DNA of 8,937 nucleotides, taken from Rhodospirillaceae bacterium (lineage in GTDB: Bacteria > Pseudomonadota > Alphaproteobacteria > Rhodospirillales > 2-02-FULL-58-16). Each line of letters begins with the position of its first letter. The first letter of the stretch is position 1. Made by a program: the position numbers and the translations under genes. Under the pieces are notes generated by a model. The model was not told the DNA's origin. It saw nothing but the letters and a program-made list of their open reading frames with translations, and did no database searches. This document shows positions 1 through 6,417 of the stretch, piece by piece. The stretch covers positions 1-8,937 of the forward strand of contig JAUXMA010000050.1 in assembly GCA_030623425.1 (NCBI GenBank), given 5' to 3'.

Positions 1-483
1 AAGCAGCTCCAGGCCGCCGAAAAAGAGCTGGTGGCGAAGACGGACGCCTTGAAGGATTTACAGGGTAACCTGGCCGCCCTTGAGGATAAATTGCGCAACG
101 CCGCCAAGAAATTGAAGGCGGCCAGCCGCTCATATAAAGCCGCCGACAAGGCCTGGTCGCAGAAGCTGGGGCGCTTGAACGATCTCAGGGGCATGCGGCG
201 ATCCATCGGCACCGATTTCTCGGCTCAAGGCGATGCGCTACGCGACAACTACGACTCCCTGATCAAGAAATATGAGGGAGAGATGGACAAATTGAGGGCG
301 CGCCGCGATGAATTGAAGGCCCTGGTCGACTCCTACAAGGGCGAAATCGCCGACGCCAAAGCCGGGATCAAATCCATCGAAAAGGAAATCAACAAGACCA
401 AATCCGAGATCGGCCGCCTCGAAGACAAGGTCGGCGAACTGCGCAGAGCCTACGAGGAATGCCAAAAGGAACCGGCACGCTGA
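1..483 (+). CDS. C-terminal part of a coiled-coil protein (5' end outside window)
   Basis: The frame is open from base 1 (first codons AAG CAG CTC CAG) to TGA at 481-483, giving 160 visible residues. The gene therefore starts upstream of the window, and the GTG at 31 is probably an internal Val codon. The whole visible part is rich in Lys, Glu, Ala, Leu and Arg with heptad-like spacing of Leu and Ile, typical of a long alpha-helical coiled coil. There is no membrane span and a single Cys close to the C-terminus (AYEECQKEPAR). Such segments occur in SMC-like, tropomyosin-like and periplasmic adaptor proteins. No specific family can be named without the N-terminus. It converges on the YfhO-family gene with a 24-bp gap. 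The reading frame is clear; the function is unknown. Confidence 0.8.
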   Translation, partial: KQLQAAEKELVAKTDALKDLQGNLAALEDKLRNAAKKLKAASRSYKAADKAWSQKLGRLNDLRGMRRSIGTDFSAQGDALRDNYDSLIKKYEGEMDKLRARRDELKALVDSYKGEIADAKAGIKSIEKEINKTKSEIGRLEDKVGELRRAYEECQKEPAR

Positions 484-507
484 GGCGCCGGCTACGCCGC
501 CCGCGTT

Positions 508-3500
508 TCAGCGTTTCCGGGACGACAAGACGAGTATCAAGCAGACCGTCGCCGCCAGCAACGTCAGGGCCATTCCCAATGCGAAACCGGGTGGCCGATA
601 TGACGTGACGATCTGGTGTTTCCCCGCTTTCACCCATAAACCGCGGGTGAGCCCGTTGACACGGAGAATCTTCGCGTCAAGGCCGTCGACAGTCGCCTTC
701 CAGCCTGGGTAAAAATTGTCCGTAAGGACGACCAAGCCGGCCTGATCGGTGCGGACGGTCAAATCTACCCGACGCGGCGAATAACGCGTTATCGTCACCC
801 AGCCGGGTTCGGCCGGCCGGCCGCCGTTGACGCCTTGCGGCGGAAGCTCCCCTTCGACAACCGCCCGGTTGCCGAGATCGTAACCTGGTGAAAAGGCGAT
901 TTTCTGCGCTTCCATGAAGCTTTCGGCGCGGTCGAAAGCATGCACCATGAAGGCGCGAGGCAAGGCGCTCGGGTTTTCGAAAATCCGTATTTCACCATCA
1001 TAGAGAAGCGGCATACCGGCTTCGCCCCGGTAGCGGGAACCGGGCGGAGCGTCGAGATCGGCCCATTTGGGCAGCAAGAAATAGCGCACCCCCATGAACG
1101 ACCAAGCTGCAAGATTGTTCCAGATATCGTGCTTCACCCGTTCGAGGGCGATCTCGGGAGGATACTCGTTCTTCGGGAATATAGGTGCGAGGTCCAAAAA
1201 CCATAAGCTGTGGCCGGGATCGATGTCCCGGACGGCGCGGGCCGGGTATCCGGTGAACCAAAGCCGTGTCCAACTCAAACCCGGAGCATCCTGTAGGTAA
1301 TGCTCGAAGAAATGCTGAAAGGAAGCGATGGACAGGGCCTGAATGGAATGCACGTCCTGAAGTTGAAGAGCAGAGGCGAAGTTTCCAAAAACCACCCCGC
1401 CGAACCCCGCCGAACGGTGCAATCCCGGGGTCTGCTTGAGAAACTCCACGAATGGCGCGGCGCTGAAGGGATCGTGCCTTTTCGGCCAGCCGCGCTCCGC
1501 CGCCAAGTCGATCGCCGCCAAGGAAACCACCACCGCGCCGGCGGCGGCCACCGACAAGACCCGCCTTTCCGCGGCCACTCCCCATGCGGCGATCAAGCCG
1601 AGAAACCAGGGAAGCAACTTAAGCGCCGCGTCGGCGGCCTCATAGCCCCTGGGGATGGCGAAGATCATCTCGTTGGCGGCCAGGATCACAAGCCCAATCC
1701 CCGCCAGGGGTGTGCCGCGGCGGCGGATGATCAGGGCGACCGCCGCGACGCCGCTGGCCAGACCGACCCATCCGCCAAGGTAAGCGTTGGCAATGAAGTA
1801 CGGTTCCTGTTCGGGAAAAAGGCCGGGATAATCGGCCATCGCCAGGATGAAGGCTCCGACGACCAAGCCCATCGCCCAGACGGCCGGCCGATAACCCATG
1901 CTCATCCAGGCGGCGGTTCGGCGTGGAGACATCGCCCAGACCACCCCGAGAACGACGACGGGGAGCGTCGCCAGGAAAAGCGCCGTCCCGCCCGCCAAAA
2001 GGGAGTATTGATAGGAACTTCTCAAGGTCCCGTGGAAAATCCAGCCGGCCGGCGCCATGGCGAGCGCCACAACCGGGATGACGATGCAGAGCTTGCACCG
2101 GCCGCAAAATCGATCCCAGAGCCCGCAAAAAGACACGATATTCGGAAACCGCCGCCCAGATATCCCGGACAAGATCAATAACAGGCTTGCCGCGCCAATC
2201 GCGGCGATGGCGCCATTCCGCGCCCAGTCCGCCACCGGCCGGACAAAGGGATGGGCGAAAACGACAAGCACGGCCAGGCTCGCCAACAACAGAAACAGGC
2301 TGGCGACAGTTCCATCGGCCGCCGCCTTTGCGGGCGACGCCGGCGGAGCAACGGCTGCCTTGACGGCGGCAGACGCCGGGGTGCCCGACAGGGCATTGAC
2401 GGCGAGCGCCGCGGCCATCGAAAAGGCGAACACCCAAACGCCGCCGGCCCAACGATAGCTCCATACCTGGTCGAACAATGGAAGGTAGCCGATCCACAGA
2501 AACGGCGGCACGCCCAGATGTTTCAGGATCAGGAACAATCCGAGCCCCAAAAAAAACAGGAATTCCCGCCGCCAGGGATGGCGTTTTTCGAAGAAACCGA
2601 AAACGACCAATACCGCGATCGTCACCCCCACATAGCCGCCCACGTGGTCCCACAAGCCGTTCAGGGGAGTGAACGTGAACGGTCTCGGCAGATTGTAAAG
2701 GGTGGGGAAGAGCATCGCCGGCATCCGCGCCACCGACATCACGTCGCGCACCCCCATGTCGCCGCCGGGCGGATGGAGAGAAAAGGCCAGGCCAAAGTAC
2801 TCCCAGAACAGGATCAAAAGAGGCGCCGCCAAGGCGAGTCCGAGAAGGCCCGCGAAGGCGTACCGGGCCAATGCGTATAGAGCCTGGCGGCGGGCCATGG
2901 GGTACAACAGGAAAAGCAAGTATATTGCCGCCGAGACGATGGCATAAAGCGCCGTTTCGGGCTGTCCCCCGAGCAACGCCATCGCCAATACCATCGCCGC
3001 CAACGCGACCTCGCGCGCATCGCCCAGCAGCGCCACCCTTCGCGCCGTAAGAAAGAGCAGCGGCAGCAACATCGTGACGTTGAGCATCTGCTCCAGCCAG
3101 ATGAACCAAACGAAGGCGCCCGAAAACATGAAAAAAAGGCCGCCGGCGAAGGCCGCGACGCCGCCAACTTTCAGCTCCCGCAAAAACATGAAGGCGAACA
3201 CGGCGCCCAGCCAAAGCCGGCCGAGCAGGAAATAATCCCAGAGAGCGACGGGGCTTAGGTTCTCGAGGATTTGATAAGGCGCGAAAACGCGCGTGCTGTA
3301 CTGCGCCGCCAGCGGCTCGCCGGCCCCTTGCCAGGGATTCCAAAGGGGCGCCTCGCCCATTCGCAACAACTCGCCGACCAATTTGTTGATCGGCCACATG
3401 GTATAGGCGGCGTCGGCATGGTCCAGATTGAAGATGTTGACGGGAAGCCGTCCGGCGTAACCCCAGGTTCCGCCGTCCAGCACGCCGAACGGGTTGAACA

Positions 3501-3642
3501 GGCTTGGCTGCAGGCTGTACCCGAAGAACACCACCGGCGAATAGGCGGCGGCGAGGATCAATAGATAATAAAAGGCGGCGGTGCTTATCTTGGCGCGGTC
3601 ACGACCGGCGTGCTTTCCTTTCAACCGGTCAGAAAGCGACAT
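508..3642 (-). CDS. YfhO-family multi-pass membrane protein (putative GT-C-type glycosyl-lipid enzyme)
   Basis: This 1044-residue protein starts at ATG 3642-3640. A first membrane span lies at about residues 22-44, followed by a loop with acidic residues (D74, D77) and the motif PLWNPWQGAGEPL at about 99-111, which resembles the Y...P...PLWNP...G.PL pattern of YfhO proteins. Many hydrophobic spans follow to about residue 700, then a soluble region of about 300 residues ending in a beta-rich segment (VVLTDNFYPGWKATVDG) and a last span at about 1016-1040. This matches the large YfhO family, related to GT-C glycosyltransferases. In Firmicutes, members work with CsbB-type bactoprenyl glycosyltransferases to decorate cell-wall polymers. 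A transfer role from a lipid-linked sugar in the inner membrane is family-level inference. No sugar-lipid partner gene lies in the window. The ribosome site is weak (an AACGGA-like stretch). Other same-strand and antisense frames here are GC-driven shadows. Confidence 0.88.
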   Translation of the reverse strand: MSLSDRLKGKHAGRDRAKISTAAFYYLLILAAAYSPVVFFGYSLQPSLFNPFGVLDGGTWGYAGRLPVNIFNLDHADAAYTMWPINKLVGELLRMGEAPLWNPWQGAGEPLAAQYSTRVFAPYQILENLSPVALWDYFLLGRLWLGAVFAFMFLRELKVGGVAAFAGGLFFMFSGAFVWFIWLEQMLNVTMLLPLLFLTARRVALLGDAREVALAAMVLAMALLGGQPETALYAIVSAAIYLLFLLYPMARRQALYALARYAFAGLLGLALAAPLLILFWEYFGLAFSLHPPGGDMGVRDVMSVARMPAMLFPTLYNLPRPFTFTPLNGLWDHVGGYVGVTIAVLVVFGFFEKRHPWRREFLFFLGLGLFLILKHLGVPPFLWIGYLPLFDQVWSYRWAGGVWVFAFSMAAALAVNALSGTPASAAVKAAVAPPASPAKAAADGTVASLFLLLASLAVLVVFAHPFVRPVADWARNGAIAAIGAASLLLILSGISGRRFPNIVSFCGLWDRFCGRCKLCIVIPVVALAMAPAGWIFHGTLRSSYQYSLLAGGTALFLATLPVVVLGVVWAMSPRRTAAWMSMGYRPAVWAMGLVVGAFILAMADYPGLFPEQEPYFIANAYLGGWVGLASGVAAVALIIRRRGTPLAGIGLVILAANEMIFAIPRGYEAADAALKLLPWFLGLIAAWGVAAERRVLSVAAAGAVVVSLAAIDLAAERGWPKRHDPFSAAPFVEFLKQTPGLHRSAGFGGVVFGNFASALQLQDVHSIQALSIASFQHFFEHYLQDAPGLSWTRLWFTGYPARAVRDIDPGHSLWFLDLAPIFPKNEYPPEIALERVKHDIWNNLAAWSFMGVRYFLLPKWADLDAPPGSRYRGEAGMPLLYDGEIRIFENPSALPRAFMVHAFDRAESFMEAQKIAFSPGYDLGNRAVVEGELPPQGVNGGRPAEPGWVTITRYSPRRVDLTVRTDQAGLVVLTDNFYPGWKATVDGLDAKILRVNGLTRGLWVKAGKHQIVTSYRPPGFALGMALTLLAATVCLILVLSSRKR

Positions 3643-3841
3643 GCCGATTTCCGTTTCTCACATAGCCTTCAATGTCTTTTCCAGGCGAAGCCGGTCAAGG
3701 CGCCCCCCCGGGAACAGCGGCCAAGGCGGGATTGGAGACAAAAAGTGCCGACGCGGAGCCTCTTCCACGCACCCCCCGACCGTCACCCCAGGGGGCGTCC
3801 CGCGGAATATTCAAGAGACGCACCAACCGCCGCGATGGATG

Positions 3842-3877
3842 GCCGGTACAAGTCCGGCGAGGCCGGGCACCAGCCCG
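3842..3877. repeat. Tandem GC-rich hairpins, REP-like palindromic element
   Basis: Two adjacent hairpins are visible. One is GCCGG at 3842-3846 pairing with CCGGC at 3854-3858 around TACAAGT. The other is CGGGC at 3864-3868 pairing with GCCCG at 3873-3877 around ACCA. The first, with its ATGGATG lead-in, resembles the GATGGCCGG-ACAAG-CCGGC palindromes I recall as scattered between genes in alphaproteobacteria. No T-run follows on either strand, so a classic intrinsic terminator is unlikely, though it lies just past the stop codon of the 63-residue gene and could protect or end that transcript. The rest of 3643-3902 shows no gene I can support. Confidence 0.4.
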
Positions 3878-3902
3878 CGAGACCATCGGATCAACGCTTG
3901 GG

Positions 3903-4094
3903 CTACTTGTTTTTCGCCGCGTTGTCATTGAGCAGGCTGATCATTTTCACCGCCATATCGATCTGATAACTCTGATAGACGATCACCCCTCCCAAAGAGA
4001 GAATCAAAGCGATGATAAATCCTCCCAAAAGATTGCTAACCTTTAGACCTTCCATGCCGAGCTGGCCAGCCCCGGTTTCCTCCGGTTCAGCCAT
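3903..4094 (-). CDS. Small single-span membrane protein of unknown function (63 aa)
   Basis: The start is placed at ATG 4094-4092 because it is preceded by a good ribosome site (GGAAAGGA, about 7 nt upstream). The longer in-frame extension to 4223 has no such support and would run through a likely promoter and leader. The protein has a short acidic N-terminus (MAEPEETGAGQLGMEG), one hydrophobic span at about residues 21-40 (LLGGFIIALILSLGGVIVYQ) and a short polar tail ending in AAKNK. The lack of a basic N-terminus and of a cleavage site suggests a membrane anchor rather than a secreted protein. It lies upstream of the YfhO-family gene in the same direction, 260 bp away, so it is not tightly coupled to it. 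I do not recognise a family. Confidence 0.7.
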   Translation of the reverse strand: MAEPEETGAGQLGMEGLKVSNLLGGFIIALILSLGGVIVYQSYQIDMAVKMISLLNDNAAKNK

Positions 4095-4211
4095 TGGAAT
4101 TTCCTTTCCATGAAATGAAAATTCTGCCCGAAATCTACTAAAACTAGAAAAAACTAACATCAGAGAAACCGCGGGGCAACAAGAGATTCCTGAAATCCCA
4201 TCATGTTCACT

Positions 4212-4217
4212 ATTATA
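4212..4217 (-). promoter_or_regulatory. TATAAT -10-like hexamer upstream of the 63-residue gene
   Basis: The minus strand reads TATAAT, a perfect match to the sigma-70 -10 consensus, in an AT-rich stretch. No good -35 hexamer sits at 16-18 bp. If used, the leader to the ATG at 4094 would be about 110 nt. A promoter upstream of 4095 also fits the choice of the shorter start. Confidence 0.4.
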
Positions 4218-4317
4218 TTCCAAAATCCATCGCCGTTCCCGGACTGCCGAGGCCGGCGGACAAAAATGATGTTTGCTCTTGCAAAAGGGGGCCTAATGGG
4301 TGACCCCAATTTATTGA

Positions 4318-4402
4318 GCCGGCGTTGAGAGTGACAAGGCCAGGGCGCTTGCCTGGTTCAAGAAGGCGGCGGAGCAGGGCCATTTCGAGGCGGCGGGCCG
4401 TC
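4318..4402 (+). pseudogene. Orphan Sel1-like (SLR) repeat fragment
   Basis: Read on the + strand from GCC at 4318, the codons give AGVESDKARALAWF followed by KKAAEQGHFEAAG. This matches the second half of a Sel1-like repeat (GV..D..KA..W..KAAEQG...A). The frame is blocked directly upstream by TGA at 4315-4317. No start codon or further repeat is visible, and after about residue 28 the reading degenerates and runs into the antisense of the 369-residue gene. Sel1 repeats normally occur in multi-repeat proteins that act as protein-protein scaffolds, so a single half-repeat with no gene body is best read as the surviving 3' scrap of a lost gene. It is unrelated in strand and frame to the neighbouring helical-repeat gene. 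Confidence 0.55.
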
Positions 4403-4425
4403 AGGAAAACAACCCGGCGGCATGG

Positions 4426-5535
4426 TCATGCCGCGCGGCGTGTCCACCACAACATCTCCGTCTCGCGCAGCAGGTTCAAGGCAGCGCTGAAATCCGCGGA
4501 AACCTTCAACAGCTCCTCGATGATTTCGTTCGTATCCATATCGCGCAGCGACCGCCAAAACCTCTGGAAGTCAACGAAATAGGGCTTGTTCAGACGGGTT
4601 TCGGCAATTTTCGACCAGACGTCGATTTCCTCCCGGATGACGTTTGATGGCGACAGGCTTGTTGCTTGCCGGGCATTGGCTATGAGGCTGTCGACGCGCC
4701 CCCGGACGCCTTTGTAGGAAACCAGGGACGCCGTCCGGCGGGCACCGGCAAGGTCGTTCCCCTTGACTTCGGCTTCGACGATCCTGGCATAGGAATACGA
4801 CCTGACGGCTTCCAGCGGAATTCGGGACGCCGCCTTTTTGGCGCTGGCGATCGCCTTTTCAGCGCCGGGCGCATTGCCAACGCTGAACTCGGCATCGGCG
4901 ATCCTGACATAGGCCCTGGACTTCTCTTGATCCCCGGAAATGGAATCCGCCGTTTTCCAGGCACCGGCGATATCTCCGGAATAGGCCTGAACCCAGGCGA
5001 TTTCCCGTCTGGCGGCGAACGACAAGGTGGCGGTTTCGATGCCGGCGACGGTCTTCATGGCCGCCTCGAAATCGCCGTCCCGCATTCTGGCGACGGCGAT
5101 GTTCATGAAAACGAAATCCCTGTCGAATGCCGACGCCAAGGAGGCCGCGATCTTCCCGGCGCCGGCGATATTGCCGGCCCTGGCCATGATCGCGGCGATG
5201 CGCCTGAAGGCCTGGATCCGGGAGTCGTCATCCGCCAGCATCGCCGCGACCGCCCCGGCCTTGTTCAGCAATTCCTGCACCTTGGCCTCCACTTCCACCT
5301 CGAGTTCGATGATTCGCTCGCGCACCCGCCGGGCGTTGCCTGCCTTGGGCGCGGCGGCGAGATAGGCACGGTACCAGGCGATGGCGGACAACTCGTAGCC
5401 GCCCTTCCGGTCGGCGGCGAGCGCCTTTTCGAAAAGCGTGGCGGGCTTGTGGGGATCAACCTGGGCCCGCGCATCCGCCGGCACGGTGACGGCGCCTATG
5501 ACCGCCAAGGCGACGAGCAATCGTTTCCCCAACAT
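4426..5535 (-). CDS. Exported TPR-like helical-repeat protein (369 aa)
   Basis: The protein opens with a Sec signal peptide: basic MLGKR, a hydrophobic core and a likely cut after ARA at 22-24. Residues 33-66 look like one TPR unit (LFEKALAADRKGGYELSAIAWYRAYL). Then comes a family of units with the pattern IA.A....GD..GA.K.A..I, starting near residues 113, 146, 179, 212 and 252, that is at a period of 33, 33, 33 and 40. Each is a helix-turn-helix of TPR size. The C-terminal part (about 280-369) is helical without clear repeats. Exported alpha-solenoids of this type generally bind other proteins or peptides in the periplasm; a specific partner cannot be named. Start ATG 5535-5533 is supported by the signal peptide and a modest GGAAAA upstream. 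It lies 125 bp after the OmpH-like gene, with a possible own promoter. Confidence 0.8.
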   Translation of the reverse strand: MLGKRLLVALAVIGAVTVPADARAQVDPHKPATLFEKALAADRKGGYELSAIAWYRAYLAAAPKAGNARRVRERIIELEVEVEAKVQELLNKAGAVAAMLADDDSRIQAFRRIAAIMARAGNIAGAGKIAASLASAFDRDFVFMNIAVARMRDGDFEAAMKTVAGIETATLSFAARREIAWVQAYSGDIAGAWKTADSISGDQEKSRAYVRIADAEFSVGNAPGAEKAIASAKKAASRIPLEAVRSYSYARIVEAEVKGNDLAGARRTASLVSYKGVRGRVDSLIANARQATSLSPSNVIREEIDVWSKIAETRLNKPYFVDFQRFWRSLRDMDTNEIIEELLKVSADFSAALNLLRETEMLWWTRRAA

Positions 5536-5595
5536 CGTTTTCCGAACAACGGGTGGCGTCAGTGCGGCATACTTTCCATGTGCATTGCTTTATTC

Positions 5596-5601
5596 ATTAT
5601 A
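5596..5601 (-). promoter_or_regulatory. TATAAT -10-like hexamer upstream of the 369-residue gene
   Basis: The minus strand shows GAAGC-TATAAT-GAATA in an AT-rich patch, about 60 bp before the ATG at 5535. The -10 match is perfect, but no convincing -35 lies 16-18 bp upstream. It suggests that the 369-residue gene can be transcribed independently of the OmpH-like gene. Confidence 0.4.
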
Positions 5602-5615
5602 GCTTCAGTTACGGT

Positions 5616-5630
5616 GGCCTCTGTAAGGCC
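5616..5630. other. Short inverted repeat between the OmpH-like and 369-residue genes
   Basis: GGCCT (5616-5620) pairs with AGGCC (5626-5630) around a 5-nt loop. It lies 31 to 45 bp past the OmpH-like stop and just upstream of the TATAAT at 5596-5601. With no T-run it is not a standard terminator; an operator overlapping the -35 region, or a transcript-end hairpin, are both possible. Confidence 0.35.
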
Positions 5631-5660
5631 AACGGCAGTTTCAGCATTGCTGTAGGGAAA

Positions 5661-6221
5661 CTATTTAGGCATGTCGACAACGACAGAGGGCATCCGCTGA
5701 TTGAGGCGCTTCAGAACCTCCTGGGTAATGTCCGGAACCGCGGGCGTGCCTATGATTGACGCCCGGGGCAGAACCACCAAAAACTTCCGTTCCTTCATGA
5801 TCTGGTCCACGGCCTGCTCGATTGCGGCCGTAACCTTCCGCGATGCTCCGCGAAACGCACCATCCAGCTTGCTCGCGCGCTCTTCCATGTCGCTCTCATG
5901 ATTGGCGATCTTCAGCCGGAGTCCCCGCACGCGCTGCTGGTAAGCGTCTTCCGAAAGCCTAGGGCGCTCCCGCGCAAGGCTCTGACCGAGCTTATCCAAC
6001 TCATCCTGCTTGTCCTTGACTTCCTGTTGGAAATTGGCGCGTGTCTTTTCGATTTGCGCACGGAGGCTTTTGGCCGGGTCCGAGTTCTGCAATACGAAGT
6101 CCACGTCGACCACCGCGATATTTGTGGTCCTGGATTTCTCCTGGGCAAAAGCAACGTGAGCTCCCGTGACCATCGCTAGAGCTAACGATCCGACGGTTAA
6201 AGCCTTAATTTTGCGGTTCAC
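5661..6221 (-). CDS. OmpH/Skp-family periplasmic protein
   Basis: This 186-residue protein has a signal peptide (MNRKIKAL, hydrophobic core, likely cut after AFA at 24-26). The mature part begins with the family hallmark strand IAVVDVDFVLQNSDPAKSL at about 35-53. A long charged coiled-coil hairpin follows (about 55-135), then a return strand FLVVLPRASIIG and a C-terminal DITQEVLKRLNQRMPSV segment, as in alphaproteobacterial OmpH proteins. Skp is a trimeric chaperone that holds unfolded outer-membrane proteins in the periplasm. The start is GTG at 6221-6219, because GAGGT (6231-6227) lies 5 nt upstream, no other in-frame start exists before a stop, and it gives a proper basic signal N-terminus. 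The usual neighbours (bamA, lpxD, rseP) are absent, so this may be a paralogue rather than the housekeeping copy. Confidence 0.85.
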   Translation of the reverse strand: MNRKIKALTVGSLALAMVTGAHVAFAQEKSRTTNIAVVDVDFVLQNSDPAKSLRAQIEKTRANFQQEVKDKQDELDKLGQSLARERPRLSEDAYQQRVRGLRLKIANHESDMEERASKLDGAFRGASRKVTAAIEQAVDQIMKERKFLVVLPRASIIGTPAVPDITQEVLKRLNQRMPSVVVDMPK

Positions 6222-6350
6222 ATCATACCTCGATACTGTTCTCGCAAAATTCCTAGAAACTGTTGTTCAGCGGCTTAGCCCTCGGTAGAGGCCACGGAAT
6301 TGGAAGGATCACCAACCAAACTCACCGCTGTTACGAAATATTCACGACCC

Positions 6351-6383
6351 CGGTAGGCGTCCGGGAAACGGACCTAGCCACCG
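6351..6383. other. Stable intergenic hairpin
   Basis: CGGT (6351-6354), GGC (6356-6358) and GTCCG (6359-6363) pair with CGGAC (6369-6373), GCC (6377-6379) and ACCG (6380-6383) around a GGAAA loop, with small bulges at 6355 and 6374-6376. That makes twelve base pairs. It lies about 35 bp past the stop of the 412-residue gene, so it could end or stabilise that transcript. No T-run follows on the minus strand, so a standard intrinsic terminator is not supported. Confidence 0.4.
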
Positions 6384-6417
6384 CTTAGCACGCGTCAGAG
6401 CATCCGCTGAGCCTGCA

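Larger units (their letters stand above)
4095..4425. other. 331-bp intergenic region with promoter and gene remnant
   Basis: From about 4110 to 4235 the sequence is clearly more AT-rich than the flanking genes and acts, by inference, as promoter and leader of the 63-residue gene. From 4240 on it becomes GC-rich again. It contains a small hairpin (TTTGC-TCTT-GCAAA, 4272-4285), a short palindrome GGGTGACCC (4298-4306) and then an orphan Sel1-repeat coding fragment on the + strand. No intact gene is seen. Confidence 0.6.

Noticed and set aside
484..507. Bidirectional terminator between the convergent coiled-coil and YfhO genes.
   Set aside because: Only a weak GGCG/CGCC pair is present, with no T-run on either side.
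1640..3397. 585-residue open frame on the minus strand inside the YfhO gene.
   Set aside because: It is a GC-driven shadow: low-complexity Arg/Gly/Pro-rich translation, no ribosome site, and full overlap with a well-supported membrane protein.
3836..3895. Possible cobalamin riboswitch (a CCGGT...TCCGG pair and AGCCCGCGAGACC near the end).
   Set aside because: The B12-box core with CCCCGCAACTG and the GCCACTG element are absent, and no + strand gene follows that it could control.
4095..4223. N-terminal extension of the small membrane protein to 106 residues.
   Set aside because: The extension has no ribosome site, reads through the likely TATAAT and AT-rich leader, and the internal ATG at 4094 has a strong ribosome site.
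4666..5655. 329-residue open frame on the + strand opposite the helical-repeat gene.
   Set aside because: Gly/Asp/Pro-rich antisense shadow of a gene with a clear signal peptide and repeats.
5691..6410. GCATCCGCTGA present at both 5691-5701 (ompH-like coding end) and 6400-6410 (intergenic).
   Set aside because: Eleven bases in this composition can recur by chance, and the flanks do not match.
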